NCBI GenBank assembly: GCA_030159075.1
Contig: BROG01000030.1
Location: 124,001 to 188,000, forward strand
Direction of reading: 5' to 3'
Source: Atrina japonica
Taxonomy: Eukaryota > Mollusca > Bivalvia > Pterioida > Pinnidae
Length of the DNA stretch: 64,000 bases
Shown one piece after another: positions 26,270 to 40,941 of this stretch. The stretch's first letter is position 1. Each line of letters starts with the position of its first letter. The position numbers and the translations under genes are program-made. The notes under the pieces are model-generated. The model did not search any database, was not told the origin of the DNA, and worked only from the letters and a program-made list of their open reading frames with translations.

Positions 26270-28297
26270 AAAAATTTCAGATACCAAAGTATAATATCAA
26301 TAGGATGTCCAGGACATAGATACAAATCCGGTAAAAATGGACAAACACGGATCTCTGGAAACCAAGAGGTGGGATCAGGTGCCATGGAGGAGTAAGCATC
26401 CCCTGTCGACCGGTCACACCCGCCGTGAGTCCACAGTCAAGTCCAATGAAACACGTGAGGAGTGTACCTTCGTCACGACTGGTACAGACGTCTCAACAAC
26501 CGCCAACGAAAAGGCAACTCAACATTTCACTTAGTGAAACAGAGTAGTTGCAAACAAGCCTATTATACCGACCATAAAATTTGCGGAACGTTGGCATTAA
26601 ACGCGGTTTTCGATATCCCTGTGTCAATAATTTGTCAGTGAGTAGTTTACCTCTGTATATGAAATCTTCATATATTGTACACGCCCTGGCATATCGGATC
26701 ATTTGTGAAATATAAACTCCATATGCAGGTGAGTGTGAGGGATATTACTACTTAAATGTGGAAAATTTACGATGGGAAAGCCGAAATCGTCGCGTTTATC
26801 GTATAGCTTAGTTGCTAATTTCCCGTCTGTGTTTATATTAAGTAAAATGTCTAAGTATGAAGCGTGTGTACTTATTCTGTTGTATCTTTAATTTCTAGTT
26901 CGCTGGGATATATCGCATTGACATATGTATGAAAATTGTCATTATTAATTGACAAAACGTCATCGATATATCTAAATGTCAAATTAAAGGACACCACTAA
27001 CTTTTTCTTCTTTTGATTCAGCAGTTTCTGAATGAAGTCTGCTTCGTATGAATAAAGGAACAGGTCGGCCAATAAAGGAGCACAATTGTTTCCCATAGGA
27101 ATGCCGACAATTTGTTGAAAGACCACGTCTCCGAACATTACAAATATATTGTCTATTAGAAATTCCAGCATGTTTTTTATATCAACTTCAGTATACTTAT
27201 GTGTAGAATCAGAGAGATGTTTGACGAAATAAGTATCCTGATAGCCAATCACTAGATATTTAAATTTTCGGGTACCAGTTGTCTATGATGCTAAAAAGTC
27301 TTTCTTTTAATTTTTTATGTGGAATAGTAGTGTAAAGAGTTGAGAAGTCATAAGTTTTGACACTGTGAATTCGAAAAAAATTGTGTGCCTTCAAATTTTC
27401 TAAAAGCTATTTAGAATCGGTTACAGAGTATGTAGGATTTCCAGAAATTCTGTTTAGTCCAAAGTTCCACTTGTGGGATGCTGAAGTAGTATCGCCTGCA
27501 GACAAGTTTGAAGTTGTTAGATGCTTTGTCAGCAGGAACGTTGATAAAATTTTCATGGAGACGGGAAAGTTCTATGACAATATCAGGGTCACGAAAAATT
27601 GAATTGTGTTTTTTAATGACACATTGTTTAAGTCGTCGAAATCTTCGTTTAAGAACATTACTGATCGACTTAATTCACTCCGAAAGAGTATCAGGTTCGA
27701 CATCTTCTTTCTTAGCCCAGCGTATGACGTACTCTTCACATGCGTCCATAATTATTTCAAAGTTTTGACGTCATGTAAACGATACAAGTTCCCTATATTT
27801 TGGGCCGTTGCATTGGTGAATCTTTGTATTGGAAGTATGGCGGGATCTTACTTTGGACGTTTTTTTTCTTCATAATATTGCTTACATTCAAAGCGTCAAT
27901 GCCCTTATAAGCAAACTTGACCTTGAGGAACGGGCGATTCCTCGTTTCTTTGTGTTCATTAGTCCTGACAGCTTTAAATCTGTTGTATGAAATGTCCAAA
28001 ATGATACCATGAAGTCGATACTCTGGAGAACCAGCATCGGTAAAACATACTGTCGTCGTAGATTTGTAGAAGTCATGTAATTTTTTCAACGGGAGTGAGT
28101 ACAGTTTTGTACGAATATGATGCAGGCATGGCTGCGATGTCTCCTACTGGTTCGGTCAAATAGGTTTAAAACATTTACCGATTGACATCCAGGACTGAAA
28201 AGATACCCTACGCTATCGACACGGTCGTTGCATCCATATGGTGCTTAAGTTGGGGTTGTTTGTGGGATGATATTTCTTTTTCTAAAATACGGACTCT
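26270..28297 (-). mobile_element. PLE subfamily A, the most extensive copy in the window
   Basis: From 28297 downward it starts with MRVRI, the end of the GIY-YIG domain. Next come HTNNPNL, PYGCNDRVDSVG and CQSVNVLNLFDRTSRRHRSH, then the linker domain in an open frame (28089 to 27793: FTDAGSPEYRLHGIILDISY, KGIDALNVSNIM, NVQSKIPPYFQYKD). After that WAKKEDVEPDTLSE, FINVPADKASNN and a GLNRISGNPTYS block, then an internal deletion of the KLHK region near 27410. The RT frame (27252 to 26872) has GIPMGNNCAPLLAD and RYIDDVLSINND; the C-terminal RT frame is 26702 to 26493; the A tail runs to 26270. Stops and frameshifts separate the frames, so it is inactive, but it gives the domain order of the family. 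Confidence 0.88.
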
Positions 28298-30244
28298 CAT
28301 TCACTTATTTGTACATCGTTATGAATCGGTATCGGGAATCGCACGAGTGTAATTTTGCTTGAGAAATGACCGCTCTACTGGTAGACCACAGTTAACAGTT
28401 AAGACTTTGGAAAAACAAGATGTGATATCATGTGTCCCGGAGAAATAAAATCCCCCCTATGGACTGATTACACTCAATTTGAATCCTAAGCCTTCTAAAG
28501 TCCCAAGTTGACAGGGTATATACCGATGACATTATAAATGTAAACAGTTTATTAACAACTATCGAACTCGTTACATAAAATACATGTAGCAAAACTCTCT
28601 TTATATGTATCACCACGTAAATGTTTACTTCAAATTAAATTTCTCATATCCAATTGATTTCAAATTATCGTTTGTGTCGAACAGACATTAATAAATGTTA
28701 AAATGAAGGGACAGGTTTTTCAGATATAACGCAGAATTATTGATATCTACAAAACATATTTTAAAACTCTCATTGAGACATGTTACATAAAAATGAAATT
28801 ATGCGAAAACCCAAGATGATTTGTTTATTTGAAAATCCCAGAAGCGGGTAGATTGGATCAAATCAACACAATGAAAATACTGATGATGAATTTTCATTTT
28901 AAAGTTTATCAAATAGAGTCATCTTATACTCTCCTTACAGCATTATATAAAGCAATACATAAACAGTCCATTTAAACATGTTTATTGCAATTACGCATGC
29001 GTTTTAGATATAAATTTAGAATGAAACAACAGTTAATACGAGTTCGCTTAGATAGCATAATTAACCGTATCTGTACTGCAACGGTAATGTTTGTATTGAA
29101 CAGGACTTTCACAATTCTGCACGTAACACAATAACTCTATTTCCTGTAACTTTTTCTATGCACATTAATGAGGAAATGCAAAATGTGATCAGTTTTCATT
29201 TATTTGCCAAATTATCAGGTTTTTAATATATTACAAAACACTCTAAAGACTTTATTAGAAATATTATAACAAATCAAATAAAAAGAGAAATTTCATATCA
29301 AAGATACTTATTAGGTAAGATATTCTGTTCAATGTCATATTAAAATTATTTCTGAATTTTGATGATGCAAAGCTAGAATTTTTGTTCTCATGCATAACTA
29401 AATATTGTGCCTCGTAAATAGTAGAGACAATACCAATTGCATCAGTTTATAAATTGATAACCAAGTTAACTGGTACTTTACATGGTCAAACTGCATATAC
29501 ATTTCCAGACACAAAGGACAAACATAGTACAAAGTTTCTAAAACACAATAAAACATTTGGACAAGTTAACAGTTTTAAAATATAAAAACCGAACCAGTAA
29601 ATTTCTCGCTGTTTAAAACCAGAACAGACTGGATTTATTAACTTGTGGTAAACCCCCACGAACCGAAACCCCTACAAACCGAACAAAATTACCGGTTCGA
29701 ATTAGCATCGGTTTTGGGAAGTTACAATATATATACACTTGTGTTTGTATGTGTTTGTATGTATATTGTTTCTGAAATGATGATAGCATTACCTATGGTT
29801 TTTATCTGTGAAACGTAACTGTAAAGTCTTCGTGATCTGGACACATATTCAAATCACTAGGTATTGATAGAAATAAAACATTAAACATAATTACTGGACA
29901 TCAGTGATACCGTTTGTATCTAAAATGATGTTATCGTGATAAAGTATAATAAATAAGTGCATCTTTGACAGTTAACTTGATTACAATTGACAATACCTCT
30001 ACTGGGATATATGAGAGGAAGTATACTGCTGTAAATTGTGCGCAGTAAGGAATCTATTTCCGGTTAATTTCATAACAACGTTTGCTATATTCAGAAAGGA
30101 AAGTTAATAGCGTTGTGATATATCTCAAAAAGGAGGTCTTTTTCCATAACATAACTGGCCTTGAGTTTGATTGTTTATATAGATAAGCTCCTTTTACACT
30201 TTAACATATACTTTTTTGTAACGAAATGAGAATCGATTTTACAC
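28298..30244. other. Intergenic, nothing clearly recognised
   Basis: About 1.9 kb. Weak inverted blocks AAAACCGAACCAGTAA (29580) and TTACCGGTTCGAATT (29690) hint at a small decayed inverted-repeat element but are too diverged to call. No gene. Confidence 0.45.
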
Positions 30245-30462
30245 ACCAATTTCTCACCAGAAACTAAAAACTCCTTGGTATACAGAAATGGAAATAGCAG
30301 ATATAAATATTTCGTGTTAGATCATGAAGAATCTCTGATTCCAATAACAAGTACGCTGAAGACGATATAATCAAGATGCTGGGGTTTCTAGTGTACAACA
30401 TGTTCGTGGTTTTTGTAGGAAAGGTTTTCCAACAAATTGTCGACATTTCAGTGGGCACCAAT

Positions 30463-30826
30463 AGACCATTTTCGAGTTGCCTTGTTACGCCACGATTCGT
30501 CATAATAGAGTGCCGTTTTATAGAGCAAAGTAGGGCATCACTTTATTCCGGATAAGCAGTTGATCGCCTCTATGACCAAGGATATTAATATCATGAAATA
30601 GTAGGTGCCAGATTTGAAAATGAGATTACAGAAAAGTGATGACACTTTCCATATTTACAAAAGGGATAATTTAACTAGAATTAATTCCTCGCAGATGAAG
30701 TGAAATAAGATATCGCCGAATATCGTCTATGAAAATATTACATAAGCTGAATCGACTTTGCCCAACTTTCATATGCCGTCACGTATCCTACGTACAAGCT
30801 ATTGTGACGAAACTCGAAAATGGTCT
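30463..30826. mobile_element. 364-bp MITE with 16-bp perfect TIR and AT duplication
   Basis: AGACCATTTTCGAGTT at 30463-30478 and its exact inverse at 30811-30826, flanked by AT on both sides (30461-30462 and 30827-30828). Removing the element and one AT restores the reading GTN|CAP of the RT motif, so the boundaries and the 2-bp duplication are well supported. No coding sequence. A 2-bp AT duplication is, from memory, a trait of ISL2EU-type elements, and a decayed ISL2EU-like gene pair lies at 61-64 kb; no sequence link between the two was seen. Confidence 0.8.
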
Positions 30827-31042
30827 ATTGTGCACCTCTCTTGGCTGACATTTTTTGTACTAATATGAAGCGGAATTTATACAGTCTCTGCTCTCCAAAG
30901 GAAATAAACATTTAGCATCTCGGTGCAATTTTACTTACAGGTATATCGTCCTGTTTATAAATAATTCAGAAATTCAGAATTACTTCGGTCAGATGTATTC
31001 TGTTGTGTTTGAGATCAATAAGACGACAGAGAGCAACACATC

Positions 31043-31194
31043 AGAGGCCCGTTTAATGTAAGTCCTAAATCCTAACTTTTAGTCCTAACTACCATGGCAA
31101 CGCGTCGCTGATTAGTCAGTTCCATGACAATTAGGACTAAGACTTAGGATTTAGGAATTACCACCATTCGTAAAATGGGCCCCTGCTTCTTATC
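31043..31194. mobile_element. Foldback MITE, 152 bp, nested in PLE B
   Basis: The ends AGAGGCCCGTTTAATG and (inward from the right) AGGGGCCCATTTTACG are inverted copies. The arms continue through AGTCCTAAATCCTAA against TTAGGATTTAGGAATT, forming a long hairpin with a loop around 31095-31120. The host reading ACATC|TGCTTCTTA, known from 25440-25470, fixes the insertion point. No clear target duplication. Confidence 0.7.
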
Positions 31195-31698
31195 TAGCTT
31201 TTCGCTTGTCGACTAAAAAAGACGGTCAACTTCACACCTCTCTTTCTGACATATTTTCCATATCACGAACTTTCCGTTTCTAAGCAGTAATATTCCATTT
31301 TCTCATGCCTGGTGTTTTCATTTCACATTCATTTACGCTATGCCAGTGCATGCTCCTCTTATGAATCTTTTATTTTGAGAGCGAAACGACTCGCCAATAA
31401 ACTACTTCTACAAGGTTACGTTGTTGAACGCTTGGAATTATCGTCAAAGAAGTTTTATGGTCGATACCGGGATCTTGTTAAACAATATGAAGTCCCCCTC
31501 TCAGTAATATTAGATAGTATTCTGGAGCACGACCATAGGCAATGACTCCAAATCACATATAAAAGTAACTGATGACAATTTCACTTAAATTTTCACTGAA
31601 CTCGAGAGGTTTCCATGTAACTTTGCGACGGATGTGGCATGCTGGTAGAAGAGGCTGATTCCCTCCAGACACCTGGGCATACCCCGTTTTGGGATTCG

Positions 31699-31732
<34 letters not shown>

Positions 31733-31899
31733 CACTACCACTACCACTACCACTACCACTACCGCTACTGCTACTGCTACTGCTACTGCTGCTGCTACTG
31801 CTACTACTACTACTACTTCTACTACTACTACTACTGCTACTGCTACTACTGCTACTGCTAATGCTACTACTGCTACTGCTACTACTGCTACTGCTACTG

Positions 31900-31938
<39 letters not shown>
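31699..31938. repeat. (CTA)n microsatellite
   Basis: About 240 bp of CTA with CCA and CTG variants, starting exactly where the PLE B tail breaks off. The 115-121 aa Leu/Thr/Val frames are artefacts. Confidence 0.95.
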
Positions 31939-32584
31939 ATAATAATGATAATAATACCACCACAACTACTAATACGACTTCTGCTACTACGTCTGCTGCC
32001 ATAAAAACGATCCCACTCCCGATCTTGTTGTATTAAAGTGATATTGAAGTGCTGATGCTGTAATAAGTTCTATTGCTTCAATGTCGAATACTCAAAAACA
32101 CCTATAGCAATAGCTATGTGCTTAGTCACATCTGTTTACCAGAGCATCAACATTAGCAGCAAGTATAATGATGGTATCAACAATATGTACATTTATTATA
32201 CTGGACACTGGTTCTAATTTTATGCGTTTTATACAATATTTCTTCTGAACATGTTCGCCAAGATTTGGATTAAATGATTACTGTGATGAATATCATTTGA
32301 CAACGCACAGACGTATAGGTCTACCAAGGTAAATTGGTACATGTTTACAAATACAATGAGTCTACATCAAATCATAACAGGGATGACAAGCTACTTGACA
32401 TCACAAAAGTATGCATGGAGTCCGTGCAAGGCAATATTGTTTACCTGTACAACCTATTTTGGGGAAGCTGACGGTATTGTTTTGGTTTTTGACTTAACCA
32501 GGATGTGTCACTTTACCTTGGTACACCTATACGTGCATATGTACATTTCGTTAACAATCTAGGATACGCAGATAATCCAGCCAA
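31939..32584. other. Intergenic, nothing recognised
   Basis: A 73-aa frame at 32341 lacks recognisable features. Confidence 0.45.
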
Positions 32585-32915
32585 TATTGGACCTCCATTG
32601 CAGAGTGGTTAATAAATCGCGCTTTAAACTATGAAGCATTTCACTTCTATTCGGCGTGGATTTAGTCCCTCTGGAATGTAGGCTGATTTTGGCAGTTGAC
32701 CAGGTTATGTGCAAAAGGACGGTGATCTCCTCCTGGCAGAAGCAATCGTCTCCAGCATTTGTTTTGGTATGTCTTTTGCAATACTATAACCTTGGGATGA
32801 TAATATGTATTATAACCGACTTCTCTCCCCACCAATAAACACTGGTCGCAGAACGGACGGACAAAAAGTTGAGTGTGTTGGAAAAAATATTCAAACAAAC
32901 AAACAAACAATTCCA
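32585..32915 (+). mobile_element. tRNA-derived SINE, molluscan type
   Basis: The head has A-box-like GCAGAGTGGTTAATAAATCG and a worn B-box. The body is GCTGATTTTGGCAGTTG, AAGGACGGTGATCTCC, then CTCCCCACCAATAAACACTG and GAGTGTGTTGGAAAA, with a CAAACAAACAAAC tail. It matches 21175-21450, with about 80 bp extra in the middle. Confidence 0.7.
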
Positions 32916-33983
32916 GAAAATATCAACACAAGCTAAACTTATAAAACTCACCAACAGATACTGTGTAGGACAATTTGATTTGATATTCAACAGTGTAATC
33001 ATTTATGACCTGCATTTTTCGAAACGTATAGACACATTTCCGACTCAGACACAGGAGTATGGTACAACCTGTATTTGAGAGTGAAATAGAATTAGAATAA
33101 CTAGTTATATCTAACATTCTTATTATTATACTGCAAACAAGAGACAGCCGTCTGTGTAACGCGCATGGGTTAGAAAAAGTCAATATATCAAAGAGATGTT
33201 AAATAATTAAATATAACAGACCTAAGTCCTTTCTACAATAGATTTTTATAACATATAAGAACCCATAAACTGTGAAATATGATAATATATCACTTAGCAA
33301 TTAACATATATATTTGATGGAGGTCGTCTCAAAATTAAAAACAATTGAATACCTAAAATTATCCAAATTTAATATAGACCACAATAGGAAATCAAATATT
33401 TTTTTTTACAACAGATAAACATGATATATGCGATTACAACAAAATATGTTCAAAATCACCCAGTTAATAACGCAACTTTTCCCTATTGTCATGTCAAGGT
33501 TTACAAAATTGTGAAAAAGGAATATAGGATCATAATGATCGGTTGTTTTAGAATTATGCCACCTTATCAAAGTATATATTTTTATCATCTCGACAGAAGT
33601 ATCATTTAGGTGGAGTTACCGTCATTCTGGTTATTAAACGGAGTATAGCGATTCTATGGGCTTGTGATAGAGTGTGCTCAAAGGATTTAGATTTTGAATT
33701 CGGGTCATCATTAAAATCCTAACTGAGATACACCAGTTCAAAGTATATCATTCATTCTGTATTCTCGATCTTTACAATTTGTCCATTGTAATTAAACAAA
33801 GCCATGTGTATTTTTACACCACTTTTATTTCGCGCAATTAACTTCTTTGCCAAAAAACTTTGTGAAGGTTTATTTAACAACACTGCGTGGTTATCGAAGT
33901 ATTTTTACAAAACGGCCAGTTTATAGGTAGAATTCTTCATTGCTCTAAAAACAGTAATTGATACTCTCTTTTGATATAAAAAC
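32916..33983. other. Intergenic, nothing recognised
   Basis: Several overlapping 60-86 aa frames on both strands at 32784-33183 and 33406-33609, none with a recognisable motif. Confidence 0.45.
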
Positions 33984-34074
<91 letters not shown>

Positions 34075-34084
34075 ATATATATAT
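33984..34084. repeat. (AT)n microsatellite
   Basis: About 100 bp of AT with TATAAT and ATTATA phase breaks. Confidence 0.95.
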
Positions 34085-34732
34085 AATCAAAAGTGATGTT
34101 CCCATTTACCCTTAGTGATCCGCACGTTCTCTGGTTTGTCTATGTATTACTACTTGTTTCAGAATCAAGTCATTTTCTGACACATTGATTGGCATGTAAT
34201 TTATGATCGCTACAATAATGATTACAAGACTAACAAATTCATGACATTTCAAAATGTGCCTATACATGCAATCATTATACTGTATCAGTTTTACATGCAG
34301 AGAATGTCTGAAGTACATATAAATGGGATTGATTTCTGTTGTAAAATGAAATGAGTACATTTCTATACACAGACATTGTGTTGGATCTCTGTTGTGAATG
34401 TGTTATGTAACAGTTCTACAGGAAACGCATAATGTCAATAATTGTGGCTACAGTTTTACATTTTCCGCCTATGTTAAATGTGTAGATTTAATTACTTCGG
34501 ATATGACGTAATGTACCCTGAAAATCTGCAAAAATACATGTACTGTTAATCTCATACTTTGCGGTGACTTTATTTCGCGAACTCTTATTTCCAGGCATAT
34601 TCGCTTATGCAATGCGATTTTAAAAGTGCCAAATACTTAATTATCGTTCATGGCAAGGGATAGATTATATTCCAAACACACAGTCACTTACACATATACA
34701 TATACACACACTTGCACACATGCATACAACAC

Positions 34733-34733
<1 letters not shown>
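34085..34733. other. Intergenic, nothing recognised
   Basis: No gene; an 82-aa minus frame at 34112 has no recognisable motif. Confidence 0.45.
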
Positions 34734-34772
<39 letters not shown>

Positions 34773-34842
34773 AAATATATAAACAATTCAATGAATGAAC
34801 ATGTAGTCTCCTTTTTCAAAAATCATGCCGTTAGTAGTAGTT

Positions 34843-34884
<42 letters not shown>

Positions 34885-34890
34885 TAATAA
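34734..34890. repeat. Two (AAT)n microsatellites
   Basis: (ATA)n at about 34734-34768 and (AAT)n at about 34845-34888, both within a 154-aa frame of Ile and Asn runs that is not a convincing gene. Confidence 0.9.
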
Positions 34891-34982
34891 TAATGACTTA
34901 CAATATCCTTGATACTGAGTCATTAACTGGTCATAAAAGGATATTTCAATTAAATGATGACGATAAAAAACTATTGAACAGT

Positions 34983-35062
34983 GTGATAAATATATCAAAT
35001 ATTAACCATATGATATCAAATATTAACCATATGATATCAAATATTAACCATATGATATCAAT
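34983..35062. repeat. 21-bp tandem repeat, three copies
   Basis: ATATCAAATATTAACCATATG repeats three times without change, then breaks up. Confidence 0.9.
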
Positions 35063-35509
35063 TATTTACTATTTGTGTGATATACTTAATACATATGAAT
35101 ACCTTAAAGAATGAAAGTGGTATTAGGCGTTATTTCTGACTGAGATTGTATAATCCTTAAATGAGTCCATTCCTGAATTTGTTTGAAGTTCACAAAAGCA
35201 GAATAATCAAAAATATAATAACCTCCATGAAATCTCCATGCGGTATAATATTTTTCAAATATCATGTCGTTACTAACACAATAAAACAGTCACTTTATAT
35301 TTATGCACATTTTGTAAATTAATATGCAATAAAACACTGGTATTCTATATCAGTCGAGATATTCTAATAGAAATAGGATTAGCTGTTAGACAACAAGCTT
35401 AGTTTTTCGATCATTTTATATACATAATTGTAAATTTAATGTCCTTTCTATGACGCAGTTATCGGTATCATATGTATCGTATGGATTACTACTGATAAAC
35501 ACTATCTGC

Positions 35510-35512
<3 letters not shown>
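35063..35512. other. Intergenic, nothing recognised
   Basis: AT-rich sequence leading into (AT)n at 35513. Confidence 0.45.

Positions 35513-35594
<82 letters not shown>
35513..35594. repeat. (AT)n microsatellite
   Basis: About 80 bp of AT. A short CCTTTATCACACCCTGTA-type repeat follows at 35650-35722. Confidence 0.95.
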
Positions 35595-35598
<4 letters not shown>

Positions 35599-35924
35599 CT
35601 TATTACAAAATACAGGCTTTTTTCATCTCTCATACAGGAGCCAGCACGTGCCCTTTATCACATACCCTGTATTAGCCCTCCCTTTATCACACCCTGTAAC
35701 CCTTTATCACACCCCATTTGGAACGCTTCTTGTATCTCCTTGTATTTTTATTATTCGGAACACCTCGATTGTTTTCCGCTTCAGACAAAAACCTACATCT
35801 TGCATAAACGCCAGGTTAAGCACATTCTGTGAAATAATGGGCCTGATTGTGAACATTGTTGAATGAAAATGTGAAGAAATCGTTTGATACAAGTGATATT
35901 CCGTAGCTGTTTACCCCTATGCTC

Positions 35925-36150
35925 TATTTATAGCTGTGGCGGCTATGTTGGATGGTCGACATGCATACCAGATACAATTATGTTTCTAGACACCCAATGA
36001 TGTGTGTGACCAAGTTTGGTTCCATATGATCTGGTTGTTTCAATGGAGAAGATTTTTTGAAAACTTTACTCCAGACGGACTACGGACGGACGACTGACGC
36101 AAAGTAATAGCAATAGCTCACATGAACCTTCTGGTCAGGTGAGCTAAAAA
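35925..36150. repeat. Dispersed repeat of a type common in bivalves
   Basis: GACCAAGTTTGGTTCCATAT, the block AGACGGACTACGGACGGACG, and a terminal hairpin GCTCAC...ACC/GGT...GTGAGC followed by TAAAAA. I recognise this ending from bivalve genomic sequence; family name and mechanism are not known to me. Only one copy is seen here. Confidence 0.55.
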
Positions 36151-36272
36151 TAGGAGTGTAAATGACGCAGAAGTGTTGGGGAGTATACATTGTATAAGGA
36201 AATGACGCAGAGTATCGGGATACTAATATACAAAATGTAAAAGAAAATCACGTCGAAGTGTATTGGTGCATG

Positions 36273-36314
<42 letters not shown>

Positions 36315-36318
36315 TATA

Positions 36319-36384
<66 letters not shown>

Positions 36385-36860
36385 TTGGGTATTTAACATG
36401 TGTGAGTAAATGAAGCAGAGGTATATGGGACATTCAAAATGTAGGAGGAAATGATACAGATCAAGGGTTATGAGAATATACAAAATGTAAAAGGAGGAAT
36501 GCCACAGAAGAGTATGGGAATATATAAAATGTATGAGTAACAGACGCAGAGATATGGGATATACAAGATATGAAAGCAATTGACACAGACGTGTATCGGG
36601 ATGTACAAAATGCGAGAGTAAATGACACAGAAGAATATGGGAATATACGAAATGTAAAAGATAATGAAATAGAGGTGGTATATGAGGATGTACAAAATAT
36701 AAAAGTAGATGGCACAGAAGAGTACGGGAATATGAAAAATGTTGAATAAAATGAAATATATGAATAAATGATTGTGAAGTATATAGGAATATACAAATGC
36801 GAGAGTAACTGACGTATACAAATGTTGTAGGAAATGACAGGTCTTTAATTTACAAAATGC
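36151..36860. repeat. Degenerate minisatellite split by (AT)n
   Basis: Imperfect units of roughly 45 bp built from GGGAATATACAAAATG, a GTAARAGTAAATGA-like block, and a CACAGAAGAGTAT-like block, repeated about a dozen times on the plus strand. An (AT)n tract (36274-36380) interrupts the array after the first few units. The 111-153 aa minus frames across it are read-through of the repeat. Confidence 0.75.
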
Positions 36861-39177
<2,317 letters not shown>

Positions 39178-39181
39178 TTAA

Positions 39182-39517
39182 AGGGGTTTTTAGCTGTTTT
39201 AATTGTGTTTCCTTTTCACTATTTAGTTACAATAACAAGAAGAGCTATACACGGTCATAAAAATTCTTAAATTCCTACCTGTTTTGTGAAAAATTACTTG
39301 GGACCCATATTTGGTTATTTTTGAACTTTAACTGATTACTAAACCCTACTATTTGTATATGAATACCAAACTAGAGCTGACTTAATGTTCTCTAAATGTA
39401 TAGGAATATAGGATTTTTTATGCCTGTGTATAGCTTTTATTCGATATTGTACGTCAAGTATAAGTAGCAAAAGTGGAATAAATCGAAATAATTTTTGTAA
39501 ACAAAGCTAATGCCCCT
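39182..39517. mobile_element. TTAA-flanked foldback MITE, 336 bp
   Basis: TTAA|AGGGGTTTTTAGCT on the left (TTAA 39178-39181) and AGCTAATGCCCCT|TTAA on the right (39518-39521). The inverted similarity continues inside: AGCTATACACGGTCATAAAA near 39243 is matched by an inverted copy (TTTTTTATGCCTGTGTATAGC) near 39415. TTAA flanks suggest piggyBac-type mobilisation. No coding sequence. Confidence 0.65.
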
Positions 39518-39521
39518 TTAA

Positions 39522-40449
39522 ATAATATATATGAACTATAATTTTATTTACATTAGAATCAGTTCATCTTAATTTATATCACATGAATTTTGTTATTTTA
39601 CTGCAGTATTTCTGTTGCAAATGTCGTGTAACATTGAATTAACTATTTTCCCCGTTTCGGTTAAATAACTTCGACATGAAAATATGATGAATAAATAAAT
39701 ATTTGATACATGTTCCAGAATAGAATTTTTTTCATTTGAAAAGATGAACTTTTACATCTTTCATATGTTAATGTATAATCAATCATACCTAAAGTACTGC
39801 TGACTTGAATTTTTAAAATTCATGGGAGGAGAGGTGGAGGCATTTCAGCCGACAAATATAAATGTAAACATACCAAAGTGATAACCGTAAGATCTATTTG
39901 ACAAATATCATTGGAACCTGTCTTGTTATACCTTATTCTGAAAACCACTTGGATAAATAATCAATTCGATAAAACCTCTTTTGGGAGGCCATCCGTATTG
40001 TAAGATCAAAATTCAGTGGCACAGGATTTAGTCAAGATGGGTTCGACTGCATTACCGTCATCGTGTATGTTTTGGTATTGATTTTTCATAAAACATCATT
40101 GGTAATCTTTTTTATCATTATTATTATTTATTCATTGGTAACTTAGTATTCATCTCAATTAACAAATATCTATTTTTCAATAGAAAATGTTACATTATCC
40201 TAGAAATTCTAATTTACAACGCACGGATAAAAGTAAACAAACAAGATATGGTTATTTTTCAACCCTAATTTGCAATCTAACTGGGGCGAATCTGGTATCA
40301 GATCTCAGTGTATTGCAGTTGTCTTTCATGGTCTGGTATGATATTTGGGATTCACAATTTTTCACGAAATTGATAAAATGAAAATGACATTTATTAGGCG
40401 ATTTGCCATTTTGAATTGGGTGATGAGTAAGAAAGGATAATTACGTTCC
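39522..40449. other. Intergenic, nothing recognised
   Basis: A 64-aa frame at 40187 has no recognisable feature. Confidence 0.45.
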
Positions 40450-40575
40450 CTCGTACAAATGGTGACCAACACAGAAGTCTTGAAAATCCAGCGGTGGGAT
40501 CAGGTGCCACGGAGTAAATAACATCAATCACGCACCGGTCATATCATCTGTGAGTCTGTGGTCAAATACAAACGA
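40450..40575 (-). mobile_element. Short PLE subfamily A tail fragment
   Basis: AATCCAGCGGTGGGATCAGG, TGCCACGGAG, CACCGGTCATATC and TGTGAGTCTGTGGTCAAAT match the A tail in minus orientation. Diverged, about 125 bp. Confidence 0.6.
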
Positions 40576-40941
40576 AAACGGATAAACATTGCAAATGTAA
40601 ATGTATACCCTTGTATCATTAGCTTCTAATGATATCAATACAAGCACCGGAAGTGAGAGAAAGTGGTATAATACAAGGTCAAACAATAAACCTAAATGTA
40701 TTGACATGGACATGGAGGAGTTAATGAGACCCTTCATATTTTAATGTTTTTGTTCAACGCCTATTGATACAAAAACTTTTTATTACATCAATTTACCAAA
40801 ACTTTGAAAATATTACAGTATAATAATAAAATTGCATGTTTTCCGGTTGAAAAAAGCATACAATAAAATGTTTCTGTTAAATACAAAGTAAATTGCTGAT
40901 TACTCCACTTATATACTGTGATTGGTTAACACTATCATCTA

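Larger units (their letters stand above)
30245..31698 (+). mobile_element. PLE subfamily B copy with two nested MITEs
   Basis: Begins in the RT at about 30245 (RYKYFVLDHEESL) and continues as KTI, MLGFLVYNMFVVFVGKVFQQ and an IVDISVGTN block. It is split at 30462 by a 364-bp element, resumes at 30827 (CAPLLADI), carries a changed catalytic box near 30940 (RYIVLFINN where RYIDDVLSINN is expected), and is split again at 31043-31194. It resumes with ASYLAF and an open 77-aa frame (31312-31545: YASACSSYESFILRAKRLAN, KFYGRYRDLVKQYE). The B tail follows to 31698, where (CTA)n begins. Inactive. Confidence 0.85.

Noticed and set aside
31639..32036. 115-121 aa poly-Leu and poly-Thr frames
   Set aside because: (CTA)n microsatellite.
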